NCBI RefSeq assembly: GCF_001661265.1
Contig: NW_017566995.1
Location: 1-64,000 of the forward strand
Source: Saitoella complicata NRRL Y-17804
Lineage: Eukaryota > Ascomycota > Saitoellomycetes > Saitoellales > Saitoellaceae
Direction of reading: 5' to 3'
Length of the DNA stretch: 64,000 nucleotides
Position numbers and translations under genes: made by a program. Positions 1 to 9,712 of the stretch are shown one piece after another; positions within the stretch are counted from its first letter, which is position 1, and the number at the start of each line of letters is the position of its first letter. The notes below the pieces were generated by a model. It was not told where the DNA came from, ran no database searches, and worked only from the letters and a program-made list of their open reading frames with translations.

Positions 1-121
1 ACCCTAACCCTAACCCTAACCCTAACCCTAACCCTAACCCTAACCCTAACCCTAACCCTAACCCTAACCCTAACCCTAACCCTAACCCTAACCCTAACCC
101 TAACCCTAACCCTAACCCTAA
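1..121. repeat. Telomere repeat array (CCCTAA)n
   Basis: About 20 uninterrupted copies of CCCTAA, the complement of the TTAGGG telomere repeat used by most filamentous fungi and animals. The C-rich strand reads inward from base 1, so base 1 faces the chromosome end and the rest of the window is subtelomeric. The array ends abruptly at AGCAGAGG with no degenerate copies, and unique sequence follows at once. Confidence 0.98.
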
Positions 122-173
122 GCAGAGGTTGCAGGTGAAGAGCATCTTGGCACCGAGAAGGTGGCTTTTCGAC

Positions 174-197
174 CTCGAGCTCGTAGGTTAGCTCGAG
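174..197. repeat. Short perfect inverted repeat beside the telomere
   Basis: CTCGAGCT (174-181) and AGCTCGAG (190-197) are exact reverse complements separated by 8 bases, so the segment could form a small hairpin. It lies between the telomere array and the first gene. Each arm also contains an XhoI-like palindrome, so chance is possible. Confidence 0.5.
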
Positions 198-386
198 CTT
201 AGATTTGTGCGGCCAAACTCATTTTTCAGTGATTTGCACTGATTTTCGCGACGCGCGGAGAACTGCGCAGATTTGCAGACCTCGCTCGTGCATTAGGTGG
301 GGCGCCTATCGGCGCACCAGCATCACAAACCTGAACACCAAAAGGACAGCTCAACATCATCAGCACCGTCAATCATTCACTCTGTC

Positions 387-1209
387 ATGTCCGATCAAAA
401 CGTCCTCTACATCAATCGTGTCCTAGGGGGCCTTCATAATGTACGTCCTGTCCCTCTCCCTTTCAAACTACTCCAATCGCCCGGAAAACAGTTAAGCTAA
501 TAAATTCCATCAACAGGACCTATCCTTCCTCGTCGACTCCGGCGTCATCACAGAACAAGCCTACAACTCCATTTCCGCCCAGATCCCCCGCCGCTGGGCT
601 GCAGGTTCTGTCGTCACCTCCCCCACCAACGCCATCGCAGTCTCCGCTCCCCCCGCGGCCGCTGCTTCCCCCCAACACCAACAATCAAACATCACCGCCC
701 TCCAAGACAAATTCTCCAACTCCCTCTCCCTAAATCCTCATCAACCCCAACCCCCTGCACCACCCGTGCGAGGTCCAGCACCAATCGCACACGCAACGGC
801 ACTGTATGCATACCCCGCCTCCGACCCCGGAGATCTTGGGTTACAGCCGGGAGAGAGGGTCGAGGTGTTGGAGTACGTTAATGGAGATTGGTGGAAGGGG
901 CGGATTGCGGGGACGCAGCGTGAGGGGATCTTTCCATCCAACTACGTTCAGTTACAAGAAAAGTCGATGCCGCCGGCGCCTATGCCGTATCAGCAACAAC
1001 AGCTATACGCTCCCACCCAGCCGGGACCGTACAACGCACCGATCCCGTACCAGCAACAGCAGGTCCAGCAACAACCACCACAACAGACTGTCATTGTCGA
1101 GCCAAAGAAGGAGAGTATGTTGCAAGGCGTCGGAAAGAAATTCGGTAATGCGGCGATTTTTGGAGCGGGAGCGACGGTTGGTGCGGATATTGTGAATGCT
1201 ATTTTTTAA
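387..1209 (+). CDS. LSB1: SH3-domain protein of the Lsb1/Pin3 (Csh3) family
   Basis: Two exons, 387-440 and 517-1209, encode about 248 residues. The intron has a GTACGT donor and a CAACAG acceptor. The first exon gives the short N-terminal helix of this family (SDQNVLYINRVLGGLHN), which continues into DLSFLVDSGVIT. A single SH3 domain spans about residues 106-163, with ALYAY, the acidic DLGLQPGE segment, DWWKG and the FPSNYV end. A Gln/Pro-rich linker follows, then a Gly/Ala-rich tail typical of filamentous-fungal members. Yeast Lsb1 and Pin3 bind Las17 (WASP) and act on cortical actin and prion propagation; that role here is inferred from family. The ATG is 266 bases from the telomere array. 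The gene converges with its neighbour at 1493. Confidence 0.85.
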
Positions 1210-1492
1210 GGTTTTGATCTTTGTCTATTGGTCAAGATCGACATGACTGTCATTATGGGTAAGCGAGCGGCGTGCGAGGTGTCGAGGTACGACTAAGGGA
1301 CTTCGAAATAAATACCATATCATTTTCATATCGCTCTCCTCCGTCGCCCGCATTCATGTCGTAGACCCCGGTGCAAGAAATCATACGGGTATATTGGCTG
1401 TCACAAGGTAGTCACTACTATAGAACTAGAAATACCATGCCATCACCAAACTCAACACTTCACGAGTCTCCCATTCCGACTTGACAGCGATA

Positions 1493-3982
1493 TCAGAGCG
1501 TACCAGCCCCAACAGGAAGCGTGCCCTCCCCCACCGGCAACACCCCCGTCCCAACAGGCAAAGTCCCATCGACACTCGATGCAGTTGTACTCTCGCTAGA
1601 GCTAGTAACAGACACCACGTCAACCCCCGGAGCTTCAGTCTCCATCTTCACATCTTCCTCCCGCACCCCCTTCAGCTCCTTCTTCAGCGCCTTCTCACGT
1701 TCCCTCCCCTTCCTCGCCTCCCTCATCACCCTCATCTTCTCCTCCTGCACCATCCGTTCCTCCTCCCGCTCCTTGGCTTTCCTCGCCTCCTGCACCATCC
1801 GTTCCTCCTCCCGCTCCTTGGCTTTCTCCTCCTTCACACGTTTCTTCTCCGCTTTCGCCAGGTCTTTGCGGGCTTTTGAGGCAGCGCGTCGAGCGCGTTC
1901 GGATTCTGAGGTACGGAATTTGAGCCAGCCGACGCCTTCGAGGGCGAAGTGTTTCCATCCGACTTCGCGGTTTGCCATTGTGATCGGGGGTACAGGTCCG
2001 GGGGTACGACTTCCAGAGGCAACACCGCCCGGAGTCAAGGAAAGTGAGGTAGCAGAGGCGGCGGTGGGTGTACCCCACCCCGCGACATCCTGACCTTGCC
2101 CAGCCCCCCAGCGTCCCGTCCCAAGGCTATCCCCGGTCTGAGACGCACCCGACGTCAACCCCGCAACATTCCACATCACCACCATAGTAGCCAAGACAAC
2201 CCTCATCCACCCTCCCACCAACCACACAAGCGGCATCACCCCCACCACCCAATACACATATACCTCCGGCACCGAACACCCCAACCCCGCCCCCAACAAC
2301 AGGATCCCAACCCACCCCTCACACACACACGCGCCCGCACCCAACGCGGTAGCAAACACCCCCACCTCCCTGCGCGGATTATCTCCAAGTCTCGCCTCTA
2401 ACGCCCCCAGTCCACAGCGGATGAGGGTTTGACGGGAGGGTTTTGGGAGGGAAGCGAGCATGGGGAGGGAATCGGCTGCGTTGCGGAGGAGGGCGAGGCG
2501 GGCGTAGGTTACTGATGCTGGTTCGCGGAGGACGTATGATAGCATGTTTATCGCCGGGTGTGGAGCGGGTTCGGGCTCTGGGGCGATGGGGAAGGCGCCG
2601 GGTGCGGGATGGAGGCGGATGGGCGGGGGAAGGGGACCGCGTGCTGTTGCTGTGGTAGGCGTGGATGTTGCTGAACGTGTTGTTGGTGTGATCCTTGCAG
2701 TATAAGCACTCGCACCCGCACCTGACGGCACCACCACCGAGTCCGACAGCGGCTGAGAAAGTGAACGACGAACAGGTAAACCCGGAGCCGCACCCACGCG
2801 AGGCGTAGAACCCGACGTCGAGGCCGCAACAACAACGTCGACCGTAGCCGAAGCCACTGTCTCCGCGCCCGCCGCGACACGAATTGGCTGTTGAACAAGA
2901 GCAGCAGCAGGCGCTGGCATCTGCCTCGCCTGCACCCTCGCCCTAACATCCTCATACCTCCCCATACTCCTCACGTCTTCTTGTCCCTGCACCCCACCTG
3001 CCGCGTCCGACCTCGACAACACCCTCCCAGCCGGCTTTAGGGTCTTAGCCTTCGCACCCTCCAACCCCCTCCTCACCCTCTCCTCCAACTCCGTCCTGTG
3101 CGTCCGTAGCGTATCCCGCAATTGGGCGGGGTTCGAGCGTGCTTGTGTCATCAACGTTCTCAAGGACAAACTCGGACTCGACGGAGCGGCGTTTGGACGA
3201 GTGGGAAGGAGTGGAGAATCAGGGGAAGAGAGGGAGATGGAGGATGCGGTTTCGGTGTATGTGGAGTTGGTGGGGAATTGGGTTAGGGCGATTGCTTCGT
3301 AGTCTTCGTCCAGATCGTATTCTATGGTTTTGAGCGAGGGGTTTTGTTCGAGGAGGTCTTGGGTGGGAAGGGTTGTTGTGTCGGATGAGAACGTGTCGGT
3401 ACGCGAGATTTCTGACGGGGCGCGAGCGCATAAATCTTCTTCTTCATCCTCTTCGACGGATGTATCCAATTCATCGAGGAACCGTGCTTCTGGGGTAGTC
3501 TGCATAACTGGCGACTCCGTCAACTCCAGTTCCTCCAAGAAAACGGATTTCCTAACCGCGGCTGCGGGACGGGTGGGTAAAGCCGGCGCCTCCTCTTCCT
3601 TTTCATCTAATCTGATGAGATCCGGGCCTTCGCCTGCAGCTGGCCGAATAGGCACCTCTTGAAGTGACGACGTCGGCACCGGTCTGCGGCGGGGAAGGAG
3701 GGCGGGGTGGACGCCGGGTTGATCCACCAAAGTAACGACATCTGCCATGTCTTCGTCTTCCACTCCCAAGGCCGCATTGTCCTCATTAACAGCGCTCGAC
3801 GGAGAACTGGCTGTGGGAGCAGGAACTGGCTTCCGGCGAGGAGGAAGCGCCGGTGCGGGTGCGCGCTGCGTCGGACTCGATCCCAGCGTGACCAGAGGCG
3901 GTGGTTGACGGGGAGGAAGAGGCGGGGGTGAAAGCGGGTGTTGGGCAGCGTTGCGGAAGGGACGGGTCGGCAGCTGATCCAT
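1493..3982 (-). CDS. Proline-rich membrane protein with coiled-coil tail, function unknown
   Basis: One continuous frame of 829 residues from an ATG at 3982. I do not recognise the family. The N-terminal 130 residues carry several SH3-ligand-like stretches (ALPPRRKPVPAP, LLPRRRPVPT) and the middle is acidic and Ser/Thr-rich. At about residues 530-610 there are two to three hydrophobic segments (for example GVFATALGAGACVCEGWVGI and VYWVVGVMPLVWLVGGW). After a Gly/Ser linker comes a long charged coiled coil rich in Lys/Glu/Arg, including an exact 15-residue tandem duplication. The C-terminus repeats LPVGxGxL. The architecture suggests a membrane-anchored scaffold. The neighbouring SH3 protein could be a partner, but adjacency alone proves nothing. 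Confidence 0.75.
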   Translation of the reverse strand: MDQLPTRPFRNAAQHPLSPPPLPPRQPPPLVTLGSSPTQRAPAPALPPRRKPVPAPTASSPSSAVNEDNAALGVEDEDMADVVTLVDQPGVHPALLPRRRPVPTSSLQEVPIRPAAGEGPDLIRLDEKEEEAPALPTRPAAAVRKSVFLEELELTESPVMQTTPEARFLDELDTSVEEDEEEDLCARAPSEISRTDTFSSDTTTLPTQDLLEQNPSLKTIEYDLDEDYEAIALTQFPTNSTYTETASSISLSSPDSPLLPTRPNAAPSSPSLSLRTLMTQARSNPAQLRDTLRTHRTELEERVRRGLEGAKAKTLKPAGRVLSRSDAAGGVQGQEDVRSMGRYEDVRARVQARQMPAPAAALVQQPIRVAAGAETVASATVDVVVAASTSGSTPRVGAAPGLPVRRSLSQPLSDSVVVPSGAGASAYTARITPTTRSATSTPTTATARGPLPPPIRLHPAPGAFPIAPEPEPAPHPAINMLSYVLREPASVTYARLALLRNAADSLPMLASLPKPSRQTLIRCGLGALEARLGDNPRREVGVFATALGAGACVCEGWVGILLLGAGLGCSVPEVYVYWVVGVMPLVWLVGGWMRVVLATMVVMWNVAGLTSGASQTGDSLGTGRWGAGQGQDVAGWGTPTAASATSLSLTPGGVASGSRTPGPVPPITMANREVGWKHFALEGVGWLKFRTSESERARRAASKARKDLAKAEKKRVKEEKAKEREEERMVQEARKAKEREEERMVQEEKMRVMREARKGREREKALKKELKGVREEDVKMETEAPGVDVVSVTSSSESTTASSVDGTLPVGTGVLPVGEGTLPVGAGTL
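1741..1830. repeat. 45-base tandem duplication in the coiled coil
   Basis: Two copies of a 45-base unit (1741-1785 and 1786-1830), identical over the first 41 bases. On the minus strand the copied block includes KEREEERMVQE. It keeps the reading frame and adds 15 residues, about two heptads, to the coiled coil. Confidence 0.85.
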
Positions 3983-4179
3983 GGTTGAAGTCGTCGTCGT
4001 CGACGTCGTCGTCGTCTTGGTGGTGAGCGCTGATCATGGCGCGCGTCCTACTGTACTGCCTGCAAGCCTATCGGTCGGTACCTCCTTCATCCAAGTAGAC
4101 CACCATAGCGTGTGTTGAATGCTGTCTTGTATCGATTTTCAAATCAATCTTTGAAAACCAACATGCACCATGAAATCTA

Positions 4180-6170
4180 TCTGTGATCCGAGAAAGAGGT
4201 TAACAATTCCGAATTGTCTGTGAGTTCAATGCTTGGAAGTCGACGCAAATTCTGAGTTTGCCATCCTTCTTCTTGACGAAAAGGACAGGCGCTCCATACG
4301 GACTTACAGATGGTGGTATTTTCCCGTTTTTGAGCAGAGTTTGCATCTGGGCATTTAGTACATCCAACTCTGGTTTGGACAACCAGTATATATGCCTCTG
4401 TACTGTGGTGTAGCTCCCTGGACTTCGTCAATGTGATGAACCACATGTCAATCCACTGGCTCTCTGGCTGGTAGATCTGAAGGTAAAACATCACCAAAAT
4501 CTCTCATGATGAAGCTGGGACTACCCTCTTTCGATTTGGAATTCGCTTTCTCCGAGGGTGTTTCCACCAGAAACATGACCATAACTTCTTCAGATGTCAA
4601 ATTGCAGATTGTCTTCTTGAATTAAGAATGTCCAATCATATCAATCTCAATTGGGTGTTCTTCTTCTGGGTCACTATCCTCATCAAACTGTGGAAGTGTA
4701 TCACTCCTTGATCCATCTGACAAAGTCACTGTTTGATTTGCCCAATCAAAAGTAGGATTGAATTTGGCAAAGAAGGGTGCACCCACCAACATATCATAAT
4801 GTTCTGCATCTGTCACATAAAAGGCTTGTGGAATTCGTATGTTACCGAACTGAAGCTGGACAGCTTCAGTAACTTCACTGACAAACTGCTTTTCATCATT
4901 TGTTGTTGTGGTTGCCGTCCTCACTGGCATAGGCTGAATCGCGCAACTCTTGATCCTCGCTTTCTCAGCGTATCCACGAGATAGCATATACATTTCTGCA
5001 CCAGTGTCGAGAATCATCACACCTGGTGTACAATTTGAAATCCCAACACATGGAGGGTTCTCCTGCGATCCGTCATTTTGCCCTCGGCGCCGCTGTTGGT
5101 AGTTCCATTGTCGTCGCAGGCCATACCCACAGTATTTGCCTTCATGTGATCTTCGTTGTCGCATAACCCTTTTTCAGCCAGACGATTGGACACTCCTTTC
5201 CATATCAATTCATCCCTTGACGAATTCTTCCAAGGTGCTTCAACCTGATCGACTGTGGGGATAGTCGGCGCAATACCAGGTGCTTGAGTAACAATATCGG
5301 TATCTTCCGTATTTTCAATGGCACCTGTGGCCATGTCCTTTTGTTCCAATTCCACAGCACGCATTACTAGCACGTCGCCCTCTTTCTGATCAGTAGGTAT
5401 ACCCCACCCTACTGACCTTGACCTTTTCCCGTCTGCCTCTTTGTGTTCCGACTCATGTTGCTGTTGGTGTTGCTATGCTTTTGCGTCTCACAGTCTCAAG
5501 CATAATGACCAAGGCGTCCACAGTTGTAACACTTCCTTGTGCTGATATCGTTCGTGAACTCACAGGCGTTTCCCCTAACAAACGGTTTGCGATACCCTTT
5601 GTTGAAACATACGGCATCAATTTCCATGGGGTCCTTCCCTCCGGAGCAACCATCGCTCGAACCGTAACGAGGTGGAGCGTTTCCACAGGACAGGAAGTTG
5701 TGCCCGCCCGAATCAAGAATCCTGTTGCCGACCGTACGACAATCGCATCGGTCCCCAATCATGATAGCTCTGTCCAGAGTCTAAGGGTTGCCAAGTTCGA
5801 GTTCCAACCTGACCTTTGGCTTTAAACCACGGATAAACTTGTCTAGGATTTGGTGTCGCTGAGTTCCAGGACTTCGATGCGTAGGTTGTTGAGTTGAGTA
5901 ACGTATTCACCAGCCCCATTGTCTGACGGGAGCCGTGCCACTCGTCTCTGAGTGATCTTGCAGCGTTCACAGGGGCAAAGTACTTCATGAGACCAAGCTT
6001 GATGCTGTCCCCAGTCGATGCCGCAGTGTCCTTACCCTCGACCTCCCAAGCCCTGAGCTGCGCGCGATACCATGACCTCTACAATGGCAACCCCTCGGGG
6101 ATTGAAGCTCAAGCTTCCGGAGTCCTACAACGGCAAACCCGACTTGATGGTAATTGAGAATTGTTGTTCG
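4180..6170 (-). mobile_element. Fossil Ty3/Gypsy LTR-retrotransposon
   Basis: A broken retroelement read mainly on the minus strand, in the usual gag to pol order. Gag-like sequence lies at about 5710-5990, a CCHC zinc-knuckle-like piece (CYNCGRLGHYA) near 5500-5530, a retropepsin domain with LDTGAE and VGAPFF at about 4620-5080, and the start of reverse transcriptase ([17 protein letters not shown]) at about 4200-4390. The rest of RT, RNase H and integrase are not present here, and I saw no LTRs. A short gag-like stretch (LPESYNGKPD) at 6072-6150 lies in the opposite orientation, implying an inversion or a second insertion. The copy is old and carries many breaks. Confidence 0.85.
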
Positions 6171-6253
6171 AACGTAGAAACTAAGGTACCGAAAATACGT
6201 GCAGAATCTGTAGTGACCACCCACTTTCTCACGCTCGTCGTCATTCTCGACAA

Positions 6254-7681
6254 TCACCCAGGGGTACTCGTCGCTTCCGCTGCAGATGTCGTCGTCGTAA
6301 ACGTCAACCCCTCTGTCGAATACCACACCTGACTCCCCAACTGCGTCGCCCCACCGACTCCAACCCCCGTAACACTAACACTTGCACTCGGCGCGCCCAC
6401 CCACAAACTCGAATCATACTCCGTAATATTCACAACCTCCTGCGCAAAATTCGCCTGTCCCAACAATACCTGCAAACCATCCAAATCAAAAACAGCGTAA
6501 ACCGACCGCAAAAACGGTATCCCCAACCTTGCCGTCCCGAGCGTCGCACTCGGGGCCGCGAGGAGAAGTGCGCACTGTCCATCCCCGAGCGTCGTTCCAT
6601 TCGGAATCGGGGTGCATAGTTCGGGGAGGGAGACGTTGAATGTGGTAGCGTGCGCAAAGGTGAAGGAAAGGGTTATGGATGTGGAGGGAGAGGGACAGGG
6701 GAGGATGTAGGCATTTAGGGCGGGGTATAGGGTTGCGTTAATTGCAGACGCGATGCTGGTGACGGCGCCTTGCGGTAGTGTGAGAAGGGTTGAGGCGGAG
6801 TCGAGGAGGACCGGGACACTGCCCGTGAATGCCGTCACAGGCGCTTGCGGTTCCATCCTCGTGGTGGTCGTGTTCGTCCCATTCGTGCCGTTTGCAACGA
6901 CAGGGACCCCAATATCCGGCAACCCCGAAACCACCACCCTTGTCACCTCCACCGCATAACTCTCCAACGGATCCACCGTAGCCAGAATCTTCACACCCTC
7001 CAACCCCCCCACAAACGCTCCCTCATCCACTCCCCCGAAAATCAGGGTCCCCGCCGTATCCGTACTCGCCAAAAACAGCGAGAACGAGTGCGTAGAGATA
7101 ATCCCGCGTCGGACTAGAACTTCTAGGATTTTCGGCATGTTGACGTTGGAGGAGCCGTACGGAGCAAAACCTAGGCCGAGGGTTGCGCGGGTCGAGTCAC
7201 CTCCGAGCCCAAACCCAAACGTCCCGTTAAAGACGTTGATGTAGTCATCCCTCGGTCCAATCAAGAGTGTCTCATTCGCATAAACACCCTCAATCCCCGT
7301 CCCATCCGAAAAACTAATCGCAAACTGCGAATCCAGAGCCACGTACGTCGAGGAAGACGCATTATCATATTGCGAAAAGTTGCAGGGCGTGGAAGGCAGC
7401 AAACAATGCGGTGACTGCGTATAGGTGACCCAGATATCAGGTGCACACGTGTCGATGAGGAGGTTCACGCCTTGTGCGGGGGTGCCGAGGGCGGAGTCGG
7501 CGTAGTATCCGGAGAGGAGGTTGCGGTCAAGATCTTGTTGGAAGGGATCGCGGCGGCGGAGGGCGTGGAGCCAGGAGAGGGGCTGGGATTGGCGGGTGAG
7601 GCCGACGGATAAGTAAGCGTGAACGATGGGAAGGAGGAGGGAGAGGAAGACGGAGAGGATGGTGGGGGTGAGTGGGTGCAT
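6254..7681 (-). CDS. Secreted yapsin-like aspartic protease (A1 family)
   Basis: A 475-residue pepsin-like protein. I chose the ATG at 7681 because it places a clear signal peptide (MHPLTPTILSVFLSLLLP) at the N-terminus; the open frame upstream adds 44 residues with no signal. The catalytic motifs are LLIDTCAPDIWV at about residue 77 and PVLLDSASTLLTLP at about residue 292. The family norm is DTG/DSG, so the first site has Cys in place of Gly and the second has Ala. The flap region (AISFSDGTGIEG) and NxS/T sequons are present. The tail is Ser/Thr-rich with no GPI-type hydrophobic end, and its stop lies about 100 bases from retroelement debris, so the C-terminus may be altered. It may be a secreted protease of reduced or unusual activity. 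Confidence 0.8.
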   Translation of the reverse strand: MHPLTPTILSVFLSLLLPIVHAYLSVGLTRQSQPLSWLHALRRRDPFQQDLDRNLLSGYYADSALGTPAQGVNLLIDTCAPDIWVTYTQSPHCLLPSTPCNFSQYDNASSSTYVALDSQFAISFSDGTGIEGVYANETLLIGPRDDYINVFNGTFGFGLGGDSTRATLGLGFAPYGSSNVNMPKILEVLVRRGIISTHSFSLFLASTDTAGTLIFGGVDEGAFVGGLEGVKILATVDPLESYAVEVTRVVVSGLPDIGVPVVANGTNGTNTTTTRMEPQAPVTAFTGSVPVLLDSASTLLTLPQGAVTSIASAINATLYPALNAYILPCPSPSTSITLSFTFAHATTFNVSLPELCTPIPNGTTLGDGQCALLLAAPSATLGTARLGIPFLRSVYAVFDLDGLQVLLGQANFAQEVVNITEYDSSLWVGAPSASVSVTGVGVGGATQLGSQVWYSTEGLTFTTTTSAAEATSTPG

Positions 7682-8338
7682 TGCTGATCTGGTTGATGTC
7701 TGGGAGGGAGGGAGGGATGGTGAGGTAGATGATGGCGTCCCTTTTTGTAGACGAGACGAGGGCGGATCAGTTCGTTTCGTGACCGGATAACTCACGCCAT
7801 CATATCCATTCACGACGCATGTGACTCGGTAACGTTGTCCCTACAGTCTCGAGTTTCCCTTCCCGTCATGGCGTTCTGTAAACCCTTGGATCAAGCGAAA
7901 CCAAACCAAGGTTCGATCGTAGGTTTCGCGGTGAGAGAAGATCGGTGACTCATTGCCTAACGGTGTCATACCGATGAGGACGTAAAATGAAAGATATTTG
8001 CGATTTCTCTAATTGCGTGTTCAGTGCCCCCTAAGGAACATGTACAGTTGACCCGGCGCGGTACCGGTTCGGGCCCGCCAAATGTCAATCGGGCGAGGCA
8101 TGCAGCCGTCCAACCTTATTTCTCACCCGGCGTTACTAAAAATAGCACACTGCACGAAGAGCGATGTACGTTGCGAACCCGGACTCACGAGTATTCGACG
8201 AAGCTGGACAGATTACGGTGGCGTGTCCGTAGTTATGAGGTATCGCGAATGTGTGCCGTTTCGGACATCCATGGTTCAGACACCGAACCGTGAACGTCTC
8301 AAATCCTTGACTCCTACCCCCTTCACATATGGTCTTGA
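7682..8338. other. Intergenic region, no gene seen
   Basis: About 650 bases between the protease start and the 3' end of the dioxygenase gene. The upper part should hold the protease promoter. Two overlapping open frames on the plus strand (8024-8293 and 8082-8633) lack homology, low-complexity signatures or splice structure and look like chance. Confidence 0.5.
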
Positions 8339-9391
8339 TCAGTCAATGATTTCCGCCGCAACATTATCACCCATCCCCTTCATTCTCAACGGCGTCCTGA
8401 AATACAGATTGCCATCCGCATCTCTAGGTCCCAACCGCCCCGCTCGCAAATTACATTGGATGCTCGGGTGTAACAGCCTCGGCGTTCCTAGGCTCGCGTT
8501 CCTCTCCTCTCGTGCCTGGATGAAATCCTCGAGCGTGACGGATTCCGCAATGTGCTTGTTGTGTCTGCGATGTTGGGCGACGGTCGCGAAGGCTGCTTCA
8601 CGCCTGGCCTCAGGCGTTTTGGTTTCGGGGTAGTCGTGTCCGACGAATAGTCGCCAATCATCCGGGAGGTCTAGTAGGCGTTTCGCACTCCTCCACAGAT
8701 CCTCCGCGCTTCCGAGAGGGAAATCGGTCCGCGCGGAACCGATGTCGGGCATGAAGATGGAGTCACCGACGAAGACGTTCTTGCCAACTGCGTAGCCGAC
8801 GTGATCGCAGGTGTGGCCAGGAAGGTGGAGGACGCGGACGGAAACGGAGCCGAGGGGGAAGGTATCATTGTCGTGGAAGAGGGTGTTGAAGGGGAGGTTC
8901 GAGGGAGTGGAGGCGATGTCGGGAAGAGCATAGATTGGTTGGAAGTGTGCGTAAGTCTTGATGATATTGGCGCCGATACCCACGGAGACGGAGGGTCCGA
9001 GTCGCTGCTTTAGGTAGGCGGCTGCTGTGAGGTGATCCGCGTGCGCATGTGTCTCCAAGACCCCCTCGATTTGGACACCTGAGTTCGCTGCAAACGAGAG
9101 CAGCCCATCGGCAGCTTCGGTAGAGATATGTCCGCGTACAGGATCGTAGTCAAGAACCGGATCGATGATGAGACCGCGGCGAGTCTGGACACAGTGAAGG
9201 AGGTATTGCCAAGTTTGCGTTGTAGCGTGAAAGAAGGCGGAGATTGCGGGTTCGCTTGATGTGAGGGACGGCAGGGATAAGGTCGGGTTGGAATACGTGG
9301 AAGAGGAGTGAACCCAACGCCGAGTCACACTGAGGGATGCGAAAGGCCGGCGCCGCAGGCCCATGGATGCTGTTTTGGGAATACGATCCAT
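8339..9391 (-). CDS. ETHE1-like persulfide dioxygenase (metallo-beta-lactamase fold), mitochondrial
   Basis: About 350 residues from the ATG at 9391; a second in-frame ATG at 9364 begins an Arg-rich presequence (MGLRRRPFASLSVTRRW), so either start gives a mitochondrial leader. Metal ligands are all visible: THAHADH (residues about 115-121), the His of LPGHTCDH, the Asp of VFVGDSIF and the His of FVGHDY. The ARTDFPLGS segment and the C-terminal QCNLRAGRLG fit persulfide dioxygenases and related bacterial sulfur-transfer hydrolases rather than glyoxalase II. Family role: oxidising glutathione persulfide to sulfite during sulfide detoxification. No intron is needed. An upstream non-AUG extension is open but has no support. 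Confidence 0.85.
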   Translation of the reverse strand: MDRIPKTASMGLRRRPFASLSVTRRWVHSSSTYSNPTLSLPSLTSSEPAISAFFHATTQTWQYLLHCVQTRRGLIIDPVLDYDPVRGHISTEAADGLLSFAANSGVQIEGVLETHAHADHLTAAAYLKQRLGPSVSVGIGANIIKTYAHFQPIYALPDIASTPSNLPFNTLFHDNDTFPLGSVSVRVLHLPGHTCDHVGYAVGKNVFVGDSIFMPDIGSARTDFPLGSAEDLWRSAKRLLDLPDDWRLFVGHDYPETKTPEARREAAFATVAQHRRHNKHIAESVTLEDFIQAREERNASLGTPRLLHPSIQCNLRAGRLGPRDADGNLYFRTPLRMKGMGDNVAAEIID

Positions 9392-9712
9392 TGCCAAGGG
9401 CAGTTGTAAGCCGAAGAAAGATTGAGAAGTCAATTTCAACGCAAGCGGAGAAGTAGGCGACGAGGTATCACGCTGCAGATATGGCAGACGACAGGTCCGC
9501 CGAGAGCTGAGTTGAGGCCTCAGTTGGATTTGTCCTGCGCATGTAACGTAGACAGTCAGATGTTCCTGAAGCGGGTGCGAGAGAGATTCCCGAAAGAGGC
9601 AAGCGGGTCATCCCCGACGTTGCCCCAACGACAAAATCATCCAACCGTATCAATGATGGACATTGATTGAAAGTCTGCAATTGCTTCCAATCCAAGGCAA
9701 AGCACAAAGCAC

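Noticed and set aside
8024-8633. Two overlapping frames of 89 and 183 codons before the dioxygenase 3' end
   Set aside because: No motif, poor codon bias, and partly antisense to the dioxygenase gene.
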